Source of the DNA: Glycine soja
Lineage: Eukaryota; Streptophyta; Magnoliopsida; Fabales; Fabaceae
Reading direction: 5' to 3'
DNA length: 64,000 bases
Assembly (NCBI RefSeq): GCF_004193775.1
Contig: NC_041020.1
Coordinates: 13,118,383-13,182,382 of the forward strand
Below, one piece after another: positions 44,934 to 55,200 of this stretch. A model generated the notes under the pieces. The model saw nothing but the letters and a program-made list of their open reading frames with translations. It was not told where the DNA came from and made no database searches. Each line of letters begins with the position of its first letter. Within the stretch, counting starts at the first letter, position 1. A program made the translations under genes and the position numbers.

Positions 44934-46082
44934 TGATGTGCCATCATTTTCTTCTATTTTCTAAACCCTTTTTGCACCATTTTAATTATTGATTGGTCTT
45001 AATTGTCAATTAATTAGGCAGTTTTATTATTTGGGCTCATTTAGCTAATTTGATGTTTTAAATCTAATTTCAGGAATTAATGAAACATTGGGCTTAATCC
45101 GGATTTTGGTTGTGGACTTGAAGAGGGCAAATAAAGCAGCGCTTACCTTAGTTAATTTCTAATTAGGAAATTTCGCAATTTTATTTTATGTTGTTCAGTG
45201 TTTATTTCGTTTTGGGCCAGAGTATTGTAATAGGGACCAGTGACTTTGAGTGACTCTTTTTAAATAGCTGCCTTGGGATTCATGCAGGGCATTTCTATTC
45301 TACTATGCTATTTTCATTATTTAGAGCTTTGGTTTTAGGTTTTCACGTTTTTCTGTTCCCTTGTTACAGTTTTCGTTCTTAATGCAAATTTCCGTTTTCT
45401 GCTTCTAATTACGAGTTCATTCTTGCTTCTTCTTCTACTTTCATTTACGTTTCTGTTCATTTACGTTCTTGTTCATTTACGTTTCTGCTTCATGCTTCAT
45501 TTGCGTTTTCTGTTTGAATCCATGGAAGGCTAGATTTTTTGGTGTTGTTTCCTTTTGAGGACGAAGCCCAACTCTCTTTGAGGTTTCATTTGTAATGTGG
45601 TTTCCTGGCAGTTTTCCCTTCACCAGTTATCCCAATTTCGTGAATATTAATCAGTGCACGCTTCGTGTTCGATTAATTGCCTCTAAGCCTAACTTGCGTT
45701 CATGCTTAATGGACAAAGGGCTAACTGGTGTATGTGGTGCCTAATCACGTATTGAAAACCCTAAGTTGATTTTCGCTTAGTAAATTGAAATAGGGTTGGA
45801 TTAAGTGGTTGACTGTTAGGGACGAATTCTCCATAACCCAGGATAAGAGAGTGGCTTCTGATTCAGAGGAAACAACCCGTTTTTAATATTAGTGGTTTCG
45901 TATTCCATTTTATTTGTTCTGCTCTTTAATTACCAAACAACCAAATCCCCCCCCCCATCGTTACTGTTACTGCAAGTATATTATGAACATTTTGCTTGTC
46001 ACTGCTCGTTGGGAAACGACCTAGGATCACTTCCTAGTTACTGCATTTTCATGTTTATTTGATTTGGGTATGGCCTCGATCA
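44934..46082 (+). mobile_element. G1 5' LTR
   Basis: It runs from 'tgatgtgccatcattttc' to 'tggcctcgatca'. A TATA-like 'ttttaaatagctgcc' lies at about 45257. The poly-C run at 45948-45956 is typical of the family. Confidence 0.9.
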
Positions 46083-46086
46083 AATT

Positions 46087-46104
46087 TGGCGCCGTTGCCG
46101 GGGA
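46087..46104 (+). other. G1 primer-binding site
   Basis: 'tggcgccgttgccgggga' begins four bases after the LTR. It is the Athila-lineage PBS, complementary to the 3' end of tRNA-Asp. Confidence 0.9.
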
Positions 46105-46435
46105 GAAGTGTCCAAAGGTTCATAATAGCTAGCTAGTGTTGTGTGTTTAATCCTTTCGTGTTTTATGTTTAATTGTTAGTATTGTGTTAGTATTGTGTTA
46201 GTATGTGTGTTAGTGTTGTTTAGTGTCCTGGTATTTTGTTTAATGTGTGTTCTATTTCAGTCTTGGGTGTTTTGCTGTGAAGATTGTGCTTGAAAACAGA
46301 GTAGTAGTAGAAATCAGCTTGCGGAAAAACAGAGTAGTAGTAGAAATCAATTAGAGACGGATTTTAGCGACCACCCATGCTGAATTATTTGGGATTTTTT
46401 GTTTTAATAGCTAGGGTTGTTATTTTTGGCTGAAT
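46105..46435 (+). other. G1 leader up to the assembly gap
   Basis: Non-coding. It contains 'gttagtattgtgttagtattgtgttagtatg', a short tandem repeat (about 46176-46215), and two copies of 'gaaaacagagtagtagtagaaatca' (about 46291 and 46324). It matches the leader of G2. Confidence 0.7.
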
Positions 46436-46535
46436 NNNNNNNNNNNNNNNNNNNNNNNNNNNNNNNNNNNNNNNNNNNNNNNNNNNNNNNNNNNNNNNNN
46501 NNNNNNNNNNNNNNNNNNNNNNNNNNNNNNNNNNN
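46436..46535. other. Assembly gap, 100 N
   Basis: A run of exactly 100 N, a conventional placeholder for a gap of unknown size. From the G2 counterpart it should hide roughly 2.5 kb with gag and the protease start. Confidence 0.95.
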
Positions 46536-47095
46536 AGCCTCTGTTAGTGTTATGCCTTTGTCGATTTTTAATTCTCTATCTCTAGGTCCCTTGCAGTCAA
46601 CTGATGTGGGTAATTCATTTAGCTAATAGAAGTGTTGCCTATCCTGTTGGTTTCATAGAAGATGTCTTAGTTAGAGTTGGTGAACTGATTTTTCCTGTTG
46701 ATTTTTATATCTTGAATATGGAAGATGGATTTTCTCAAGGATCAGTTCCCATCATTCTAGGCAGACCCTTTATGAAAACTGCTAGAACTAAGATAGATGT
46801 TTATGCAGGCACACTGTCCATGGAGTTTGGTGATATAACTGTTCATTTTAATATTCTGGATGCTATGAAATACCCATCTGAAGATCTTTCTGTATTTCGT
46901 GCTGAAATAATTGACCATGTTGTTGATGAATACATGACTGATCTTTATTCTAATCTGCATGCCTCTCACTCTTCATGCATTGAGTCTGAAATTGTACTTG
47001 ATCATATGTCTGAATTTGATGCTGAGAGTGAATCTGAGAGTGATATTGATTGCATGCCTGGTGGTGGTGTTTTACCTCTTGAGATGATTTTATAG
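46536..47095 (+). pseudogene. G1 protease, 5' end in the gap
   Basis: It opens at 'ASVSVMPLSIFNSLSLGPL', just after the active-site aspartate, which lies in the gap. A one-base insertion near 46605 shifts the frame into 'VIHLANRSVAYPVGFIEDVL', then 'VPIILGRPFMKTARTKIDV'. The frame ends at 47095 because of a one-base deletion relative to G2. These changes may be sequence errors. Confidence 0.8.
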
Positions 47096-47924
47096 AGTCA
47101 GATAGGACTACCATGTTTCAGGAAGTACACATACCTCTGACTTTCTTTATGAGGTAAAGGCTGAGAAACCATCTCCTTCTACCACTGTCCAGCCGACCAC
47201 ACCAGAATTGAAGCCTCTACCATCAAATTTAAAATACGCTTACTTGGATGATAGCAAGAGTTTTCCAGTGATTATATCTGCCTCCCTTGCTGATGAGCAA
47301 GAGGAAAAGTTGTTGTCAGTTCTCAAGAAGCATAAGAAGGCTATAGGCTGGACCCTGGCGGACATTCCTGGTATTAGCCCATCCACATGTATGCATCAAA
47401 TAAATTTAGAGGATGGAGCTAAACCAGTAAGACAGCCACAGAGAAGACTCAACCCGGTGATTCTTGATGTAGTGAAGAAGGAGATAACCAAGCTTTTGCA
47501 GCTAGAATCATTTATCCTATCTCCGACAGCCAATGGGTGAGTCCCGTCCAGGTAGTCCCGGAAAAAGACTGGCCTCACAGTGATCAGAAATGAGAAGGAG
47601 GAGCTGATTCCTACTCGGGTGCAGAACAGTTGGAAAGTCTGCATTGACTATAGGAGGCTGAACCAGGTTACCAAAAAGGACCATTTTCCCCTACCATTCA
47701 TTGACCAAATGCTTGAACGCCTGGCAGGTAAATCCCACTACTGTTTCCTTGATGGTTTTTCTGGTTATATGCAAATTACTATTGCTCCTGAGGATCAGGA
47801 AAAGATCACATTCACCTGCCCCCTTCGGCACTTTTGCTTATAGGAGGATGCCTTTCGGCCTGTGCAATGCCCCTGGTACCTTCCAGCGGTGCATGATTAG
47901 TATTTTCAGTGATTTTTTAGAAAA
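47096..47924 (+). pseudogene. G1 reverse transcriptase, N-terminal half, frames broken
   Basis: Recognisable blocks lie in several frames: 'KKHKKAIGWTLADIPGISPS', 'WKVCIDYRRLNQVTKKDHF', 'LDGFSGYMQITIAPEDQEK' and 'MPFGLCNAPGTFQRCM'. The breaks are single-base indels (near 47081, 47110, 47506, 47561, 47824 and 47930), each in or next to a short repeat or homopolymer. 'KDWPHSDQK' at about 47566 is an out-of-frame reading of a segment that G2 lacks. Confidence 0.85.
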
Positions 47925-50132
47925 TTGCATAGAGTGTTTATGGATGATTTCACTGTATATGGATCCTCTTTTGATGGTTGTTTGAATAGTTTGGAAAAAG
48001 TTATGAATAGATGCATTGAAACTAACCTTGTTCTAAATTTTGAAAAATGTCATTTTATGGTTGAGCAAGGTATAGTTTTAGGCCACATTATTTCCAATAA
48101 GGGTATTGAAGTAGATCCTGCAAAAATTTCTGTTATTTCACAATTGCCTTACCCCTCTTGTGTGCAAGAGGTGCGATCTTTTCTTGGTCATGCAGGATTC
48201 TACAGGCGCTTTATAAGGGATTTTAGCAAAGTAGCCCTTCCACTGTCCAACTTGTTGCAAAAGGAGGTGGAGTTTGACTTTAATGACAGATGCAAAGAGG
48301 CTTTTGATTGCCTCAAAAGAGCGTTGACTACCACCCCCATCATCCAGGCACCCGATTGGACAGCCCCTTTTGAGCTTATGTGTGATGCATCAAATTATGC
48401 ATTAGGGGCTGTCCTTGCTCAGAAAATTGATAAATTGCCCAGGGTGATATATTATGCTTCTAGGACTTTAGATGCTGCCCAAGCAAATTATACTACTACT
48501 GAGAAAGAGCTTCTAGCCATAGTTTTTGCTCTTGAAAAATTTCGATCTTATTTGCTTGGTACTCGCATTATTGTTTATACTGACCATGCAGCTCTAAAGT
48601 ACTTGTTGAAGAAGGCTGATTCTAAGCCTAGGTTGATCCGATGGATGCTCTGGCTCCAAGAGTTTGACTTGGAGATCCGTGATAGGAGCGGAGCACAAAA
48701 TCTAGTTGCTGATCATTTGAGTCGGATCGAACGTGTCTCTGATGCAGATTCACCTATTCGGGATGATTTCCCGGATGATCATTTGTATATATTGTATAGT
48801 ATTTCTGACTCTCTTTCTACTCCCTGGTTTGCTAACATTGTCAATTATTTAGTTGCCTCTGTTTTTCCTCCCTTAGCATCTAAGGCCCAAAAAGATAAGA
48901 TTAAAAGTGATGCTAAGCATTTTATTTGGGATGACCCCTACTTGTGGAAATTGTGCAGTGATCAGGTCATTAGACGATGCATTCCAGATCATGAGACTGA
49001 CTCAGTCCTGCAGTTCTGTCATTCTTCCGCACCGGGAGGTCATCTGGGTGTTCAAAGGACAGCTCGCAAAGTGCTTGATTGTGGTTTTTATTGGCCCACC
49101 ATCTTTAAAGATGCGTGGAAGATCTGCAGCACTTGTGAGCAGTGTCAGAGAGCAGGAAATACACTTACATGGCGACAACAAATGCCTCAGCAACCTATGC
49201 TATTCTGTGAGGTGTTTGATGTCTGGGGTATAGATTTCATGGGTCCTTTTCCTGTCTCTTTTGGTTATGTTTATATTCTCCTTGCAGTTGATTATGTTTC
49301 AAAATGGGTGGAAGCCAAGCCCACTAGAACTAATGATGCTAAAGTTGTCGCAGACTTTGTCAGGTCTAATCTGTTTTGCAGGTTTGGAGTACCTAAAGCA
49401 ATTGTTAGTGATCAAGGAACCCATTTTTGCAACAGGACAATGCATGCCCTGCTTAAAAAGTACGGGGTGGTACACAGGGTATCCACACCATACCACCCCC
49501 AGACTAATGGACAGGCAGAAATTTCTAACAGGGAAATCAAGAGAATTCTAGAGAAGATTGTGCAGCCAAGCAGGAAAGATTGGAGTACCAGGCTTGATGA
49601 TGCTCTCTGGGCACATCGGACTGCCTACAAAGCACCCATAGGAATGTCTCCTTATCGGGTTGTCTTTGGAAAGGCATGTCATCTTCCAGTGGAAATTGAG
49701 CACAAAGCATACTGGGCAGTGAAGACTTGCAACTTCTCTATGGATCAAGCTGGCGAGGAAAGGAAGTTGCAACTGAGTGAGTTAGATGAAATCCGCCTAG
49801 AAGCCTACGAGAATGCCAAGTTCTACAAAGAAAAGACCAAGAAGTTCCATGATAGCATGATAGTTAAAAAAGACTTCGTGGTTGGGAAAAAAGTGTTATT
49901 GTATAATTCTAGGCTTGGACTCATGAGTGGTAAGTTGAGGTCTAAGTGGATTGGTCCTTTTGTTGTTACTAATGTTTTTCCTTATGGTACAGTTGAGATC
50001 AAAAGCGACTCCACAAACAAGAGCTTCAAGGTCAACGGACATCGACTTAAGCCATTCCTCACGAACCCTTCTTTAGTGGACGTAGTGGTGGAAGAGACTT
50101 CCTTACTCCACCCTACCCTTCCTCCACCATGA
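47925..50132 (+). CDS. G1 pol 3' part: RT catalytic end, RNase H and integrase
   Basis: This is an uninterrupted 735-codon frame. RT catalytic motif: '[15 protein letters not shown]' (FMDD). RNase H: '[18 protein letters not shown]' (about residue 150), '[16 protein letters not shown]', '[11 protein letters not shown]' and 'ADHLSR'. Integrase: HHCC zinc-binding '[20 protein letters not shown]'/'CSTCEQC', then the DDE triad in '[12 protein letters not shown]', '[11 protein letters not shown]' and '[16 protein letters not shown]'. C-terminal domain: '[19 protein letters not shown]'. The ATG at the ORF start is internal to RT and is not a biological start; the native product would be a gag-pol polyprotein. 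Confidence 0.9.
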   Translation: MHRVFMDDFTVYGSSFDGCLNSLEKVMNRCIETNLVLNFEKCHFMVEQGIVLGHIISNKGIEVDPAKISVISQLPYPSCVQEVRSFLGHAGFYRRFIRDFSKVALPLSNLLQKEVEFDFNDRCKEAFDCLKRALTTTPIIQAPDWTAPFELMCDASNYALGAVLAQKIDKLPRVIYYASRTLDAAQANYTTTEKELLAIVFALEKFRSYLLGTRIIVYTDHAALKYLLKKADSKPRLIRWMLWLQEFDLEIRDRSGAQNLVADHLSRIERVSDADSPIRDDFPDDHLYILYSISDSLSTPWFANIVNYLVASVFPPLASKAQKDKIKSDAKHFIWDDPYLWKLCSDQVIRRCIPDHETDSVLQFCHSSAPGGHLGVQRTARKVLDCGFYWPTIFKDAWKICSTCEQCQRAGNTLTWRQQMPQQPMLFCEVFDVWGIDFMGPFPVSFGYVYILLAVDYVSKWVEAKPTRTNDAKVVADFVRSNLFCRFGVPKAIVSDQGTHFCNRTMHALLKKYGVVHRVSTPYHPQTNGQAEISNREIKRILEKIVQPSRKDWSTRLDDALWAHRTAYKAPIGMSPYRVVFGKACHLPVEIEHKAYWAVKTCNFSMDQAGEERKLQLSELDEIRLEAYENAKFYKEKTKKFHDSMIVKKDFVVGKKVLLYNSRLGLMSGKLRSKWIGPFVVTNVFPYGTVEIKSDSTNKSFKVNGHRLKPFLTNPSLVDVVVEETSLLHPTLPPP

Positions 50133-51730
50133 CTTAGGGAGTTTTTCTTTTCCTATCTCCTTCTTTGCTTTTATTACACTTGTTCGATTCTCTTTGATGA
50201 TTTAATTGTTTTTAATCTGTTAATTGTGCTACATTGAGGACAATGTGTTGTTTAAGTATGGGGGGGGAGTGTTCTTTGGTTTTGCTAGTTTTGTTGGTTT
50301 TGTTAATTTGTTAGTTGTGTTAATTTGTTAATGTTGTTAGTTTCGTCGGATTTTCAGTTTAATATTTTGGGTCAATTTCGTGTGCACGTACGACTTTGCA
50401 TGTTTTTCTTTGAATTATAGGATATGTTCAAGAAATGGGTAATTGTTTTGAAAATAAAAGTTCTTGACATTTTGTGACTTGAAATCCTTGATTCTTCTCT
50501 ACATGTCATGATAGTTTTGAAAGCTCAATTTGAAAGTGATGATTTTACCTTTGTGAGAATTTGAGCCATCCATCATTATAATCATTTGGTGTGTTTTGCC
50601 CCATTGATTGCTTGCACAATAGCCTTGGCTTGATTCTTGTTGATGCGTCCTAATTCACATGCATATTTGGAAATGATTAAGGCAATTTTGTTCTTATAAG
50701 CTTCTAGCCAAATGGACTTACCTTGAATTAATTCCTTTGATAGCCCTTTTGAGCCTTGTTTCCCTTTCCTTGTTTTGAAGCTCACTACAAGCCTTAAGTG
50801 AAAAACCATGATATTACCATATCCTTAAGGAATTTTGGAGCTTTGGAATTGTTTTGGGAATAAGTGTGGGGGGTTTTTGTTTCATTGGACAACTTGTTTT
50901 GTTGGCTATGCTTCATGATGTATTTTGGGCCATACTTGATGTACATTGTATATTGGATAAATGTTGGACAACTTGTTTTGTTGGCTATGCTTCATGATGT
51001 ATTTTGGGCCATACTTGATGTACATTGTATATTGGATAAATGTTGGACATGTTGAATGAAATGTTGTTTCTCAAAGGCTAAAGAGTAAAAAAAAAAAAAA
51101 AATTCGAAAAAAAAAAAAAATCGAAAAAAGAAAAAGAAAAGCAATAAAGTTGAGTGAATAAGATCTTAAATGGCACAAGAATGATGAAACTCTTGGTTCT
51201 ACTCTTCATGTTTAATTTTTATCTTTACTTCTTTCTATTTTCTTATTTTTTTCTTAATATGCACTTATTCCCCTTTGCTCCTCTATTCCTTTGGGATTTA
51301 GCCACTTATTCCATATTTCTCCATACCTTGTCCTTGGCCCCATTACAACCTTAAAAGACCTTTTGATCCTCATGTGCTTGTGTTTATGGGTTGATTGTCA
51401 ATTTTAGAATCTTGCCAAGTTTATGTGGTGTTTGCTTTCATGGGTGCTTTGAGGGTAAATAGTAGCCTAGACACTTGAGAGATAGAGTGTATATCTTGTG
51501 AGGCTTTATCACTTTTCATTCTTGAGCTGATTAACTATTTTGCCATGATTGGGTTGCTTGGATGATTTTCATGAATGTCTTGACTTTTTGGATCTCCTTA
51601 TGTTAGATGTTACCCATTCCTTTCATTCCTTGATGTTCATTGAGAAATATGTGAATGTTTTTGTTTGTCTCCCTTTGATATCCTTGGATTTTGTTCCTTG
51701 TTTCATTTTGCCCAGGAGTGCAAAAGGCTA
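50133..51730 (+). other. G1 3' non-coding region
   Basis: About 1.6 kb without a credible ORF. Just after pol lies a PPT-like 'aagtatgggggggg' (about 50256-50269), a near copy of the LTR-proximal PPT. Poly-A tracts occupy about 51087-51120. A 79-bp tandem duplication lies at 50887-51044. Confidence 0.7.
50887..51044 (+). repeat. 79-bp tandem duplication
   Basis: Two apparently identical units (50887-50965 and 50966-51044) beginning 'ggacaacttgttttgttggc', followed by a 5-bp partial third unit. The corresponding region of G2 (about 31375-31460) has a single copy, so the duplication arose in the G1 lineage. Confidence 0.9.
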
Positions 51731-51744
51731 AGTATGGGGGGTTT
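51731..51744 (+). other. G1 polypurine tract
   Basis: 'agtatggggggttt' directly precedes the 3' LTR start and is the expected plus-strand primer. Confidence 0.8.
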
Positions 51745-52892
51745 TGATGTGCCATCATTTTCTTCTATTTTCTAAACCCTTTTTGCACCATTTTAATTAT
51801 TAATTGGTCTTAATTGTCAATTAATTAGGCAGTTTTATTATTTGGGCTCATTTAGCTAATTTGATGTTTTTAATCTAATTTCAGGAATTAATGAAACATT
51901 GGGCTTAATCCGGATTTTGGTTGTGGACTTGAAGAGGGCAAATAAAGCAGCGCTTACCTTAGTTAATTTCTAATTAGGAAATTTCGCAATTTTATTTTAT
52001 GTTGTTCAGTGTTTATTTCATTTTGGGCCAGAGTATTGTAATAGGGCCCAGTGACTTTGAGTGACTTTTTTTAAATAGCTGCCTTGGGATTCGTGCAGGG
52101 CATTTCTATTCTACTATGCTATTTTCATTATTTAGAGCTTTGGTTTTAGGTTTTCACGTTTTTCTGTTCCCTTGTTACAGTTTTCGTTCTTAATGCAAAT
52201 TTCCGTTTTCTACTTCTAATTACGAGTTCATTCTTGCTTCTTCTTCTACTTTCATTTACGTTTCTGTTCATTTACGTTCTTGTTCATTTACGTTTCTGCT
52301 TCATGCTTCATTTGCGTTTTCTGTTTGAATCCATGGAAGGCTAGATTTTTTGGTGTTGTTTCCTTTTGAGGACGAAGCCCAACTCTCTTTGAGGTTTCGT
52401 TTGTAATGTGGTTTCCTGGCAGTTTTCCCTTCACCAGTTATCCCAATTTCGTGAATATTAATCAGTGCACGCTTCGTGTTCGATTAATTGCCTCTGAGCC
52501 TAACTTGCGTTCATGCTTAATGGACGAAGGGCTAACTGGTATATGTGGTGCCTAATCACGTATTGAAAACCCTAAGTTGATTTTCGCTTAGTAAATTGAA
52601 ATAGGGTTGGATTAAGTGGTTGACTGTTAGGGACGAATTCTCCATAACCCAGGATAAGAGAGTGGCTTCTGATTCAGAGGAAACAACCCGTTTTTAATAT
52701 TAGTGGTTTCGTATTCCATTTTATTTGTTCTGCTCTTTAATTACCAAACAACCAACCCCCCCCCCCATCGTTACTGTTACTGCAAGTATATTATGAACAT
52801 TTGGCTTGTCACTGCTCGTTGGGAAACGACCTAGGATCACTTCCTAGTTACTGCATTTTCATGTTTATTTGATTCGGGTACGGCCTCGATCA
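51745..52892 (+). mobile_element. G1 3' LTR
   Basis: 1148 bp from 'tgatgtgccatcattttc' to 'cggcctcgatca', followed by TSD 'gtggg' and the rest of the copy D LTR. It is nearly identical to the 5' LTR. Confidence 0.9.
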
Positions 52893-52897
52893 GTGGG

Positions 52898-53446
52898 TTC
52901 GAATTTCCTCAGAGTTTTTCAGAACAATAATTGTCTTATCCTCTCAAATGGAAGCCTTGGTCAAACACTTGCAAAATCTATCAGGATTCTTATACGATCT
53001 TCATCTTGTAATATTCTTCTCTTCAAGAGACAAATAATCTTCTTACTCAAAAGCAAACGATTGTTGTTCAAGAGATTGTGAGTCTCTTAAATTGTAAAGA
53101 TTTTTTAACACAAGGGAAGGGTGTCCCTGTGTGGTTCAGACTTTGTAAAAGGATTTTACAAGATAGTGGAAATCTCAAGCAAGTTGCTTGGGGACTAGAC
53201 GTAGGCACAGGGCGTGGCCGAACCAATATAAAAATTGAGTTTGCATTCTCTCTTCCCTCAAACTTCTTTAATTTATTGCATTTTATTTTTGCTTTGAAGA
53301 AGTTTTATTTGAATCATTTTTTACATAATTTATATTGAGTGTACATATTCTAATTCAAGAGAGAATTAAAAATTGATTAGGGAAAGTTTTTTAAACTTAA
53401 TTCACCCCCCCCCACCCCTTAAGTTATTGAGGCCACTTGTTTAACA
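52898..53446 (+). mobile_element. Copy D 5' LTR, part 2
   Basis: It resumes the SIRE LTR ('ttcgaatttcctcagag') exactly after the G1 TSD and ends 'ccacttgtttaaca'. It matches the 3' LTR from 61089 on. A poly-C run interrupted by one A lies at 53404-53418. Confidence 0.9.
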
Positions 53447-53448
53447 AG

Positions 53449-53460
53449 TGGTATCAGAGG
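53449..53460 (+). other. Primer-binding site, copy D
   Basis: 'tggtatcagagg' differs by its last base from the initiator tRNA-Met complement and starts two bases after the LTR. Confidence 0.85.
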
Positions 53461-53495
53461 AAAATTCTTGTACAGGGTTTAAAAACATCAATAAT

Positions 53496-55200
53496 ATGGC
53501 CTCATCAAACTATTTATTTCTCGAAGGGAACTCTATAAATAGGCCTCCTATTTTCAATGGCGTGGGTTATCATTATTGGAAAACCCGCATGCAAATTTTG
53601 ATAGAGGCTATAGATTTAAATATCTAGGAAGCCATAGAAATTGGACCTTACATCCCTACTATGGTAGCAGGAAGTACAACCATAGAAAAACCTAGGGAAC
53701 AATGGGATGTGGAGGAAAAGAAGTTAGTATAATATAATCTAAAAGCCAAAAATATAATTACATTTGCATTAGGAATGGATGAATACTTTATGGTGTCAAA
53801 TTGCAAAAGATATGTGGGATACCTTACAAGTAACCCATGAAGGAACAACAGATGTGAAAAGGTCTAGAATAAATACCTTAACTCATGAATATGAATTATT
53901 TAGAATGAATCCTAATGAAACTATACAGGACATGCAAAAGAGATTCACACACATAGTAAATCATCTTGCATCCTTAGGAAAGATATTTCCAAATGAAGAT
54001 CTTATTAATAAAGTTTTGAGATGTTTAAGCAAGGAATGGCAACCAAAGGTAACGGCCATTACTGAATCAAGGGATCTTTCTAATATGTCTCTTGCAACTT
54101 TGTTTGGAAAGTTACAGGAACATGAAATGGAATTAATGAGATTGAATCAACATGAGGAGAATGATAAGAAAAAGAAAGGAATTGCTCTTAAAGCTTCATC
54201 ATCAATCCAAGAAGGAAGTGATAAAGAGGATTCAAATGAAATAGATGATGATCTCAGTCTTTTTGTAAAATGATTCAACAAATTTCTAAGAAACAGAGGA
54301 AATCAAAGAAGATCAAATTTCAAATCAAAGAAAAGGGCAAAAGATTCATCCTTTATTCCAAAATGTTATGAATGCAATCAACCAGGACACCTGAGGGTTG
54401 ATTGCCCAATTTTCAAGAAAAAATAGAGATCAGAAAATAAAACTTTTAATGACAAGAAAGCCAAGAAGGCCTACATTACTCGGGATGACAATGATATGGA
54501 CTCATCTGAAGATTCAGAAAATGAAGTTGTAAACTTGAGTCTGATGACCAAGAATTATGAAAGCGATAAAGAGGTAACATCTTCTGACAACAACTTATCT
54601 ATTTCATTTAATGAATTACAAGATGCATTTACTGATTTACATAAATAATCAATCAAACTTGCAAAACTAGTTTCATCTTTTAAGAAAACTATTTCAAATT
54701 TCGAAAAAGAAGTTTTAAAATTAAATGAAGAATTAGAAAATCTTAAGACTGAAGTTATAACTTTAAAATCAAACGAGACAAATTATTCTTCTACCATAAA
54801 AACAATTCATGATAATATAGAAGCATCTATCTCTTGTAATTTTTTTAACAAGTATATAGAAGAAATCAAGGATTGGAAAAATTTTCTTGCAAAATTTTCT
54901 ATTGGAAAAAGTAACTTAGATATTATAATAGGAAAGCAAAGATGAGTCTTTGCTAAGGCAGGATTAGGATATAAACCTGATAAACAACAAAAATTTTATA
55001 AAAATTTCTTTGCATCCACACAAAAATATAGTTCTCCTTTCTTAACTTGTTTTTATTGTGGAAAGAAAGGACATGGTACATCTACATGTTATTTTTATAA
55101 GAATAGCAATAATATTAAAATGATATGGGTCCCAAAAGGATCTTTTATTAAAACTAACACACAAGGACCCAAGAAAGTTTGGGTACCTAAGTCACAAATA
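53496..55200 (+). pseudogene. Copy D gag
   Basis: It starts 'MASSNYLFLEGNSINRPPIF'. Stops interrupt the capsid-like domain at about 53625 and 53728, and a short deletion near 53805 changes frame. The longest open part (53779-54273) covers 'DMWDTLQVTHEGTTDVKRSR' to 'MSLATLFGKLQEHEMELMR'. The first zinc knuckle 'CYECNQPGHLRVDC' (about 54367) and the second 'CFYCGKKGHGTSTC' (about 55051) flank a lysine-rich coiled coil with further stops. The domain order equals copy C. Confidence 0.85.

Larger units (their letters stand above)
44934..52892 (+). mobile_element. Athila-lineage env-less gypsy element G1, young, with an assembly gap
   Basis: It has two nearly identical LTRs (1149 and 1148 bp), a perfect TSD 'gtggg' (44929-44933, 52893-52897), a PBS, protease, RT, RNase H, integrase and a PPT. 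I count by eye about 17 LTR differences, mostly C/T or G/A. Gag and the start of protease fall in a run of 100 N. No env-like ORF lies between integrase and the 3' LTR. It belongs to the same family as G2. Confidence 0.9.

Noticed and set aside
46417..46626. Open frame running across the N gap
   Set aside because: It exists only because N codons are not read as stops. The right part is genuine protease sequence; the left part is leader.
16070..53460. tRNA gene fragments at 16070, 25986 and 53449
   Set aside because: These are 12-base primer-binding sites complementary to a tRNA 3' end, with no cloverleaf around them. I saw no tRNA, rRNA or CRISPR array in the window.
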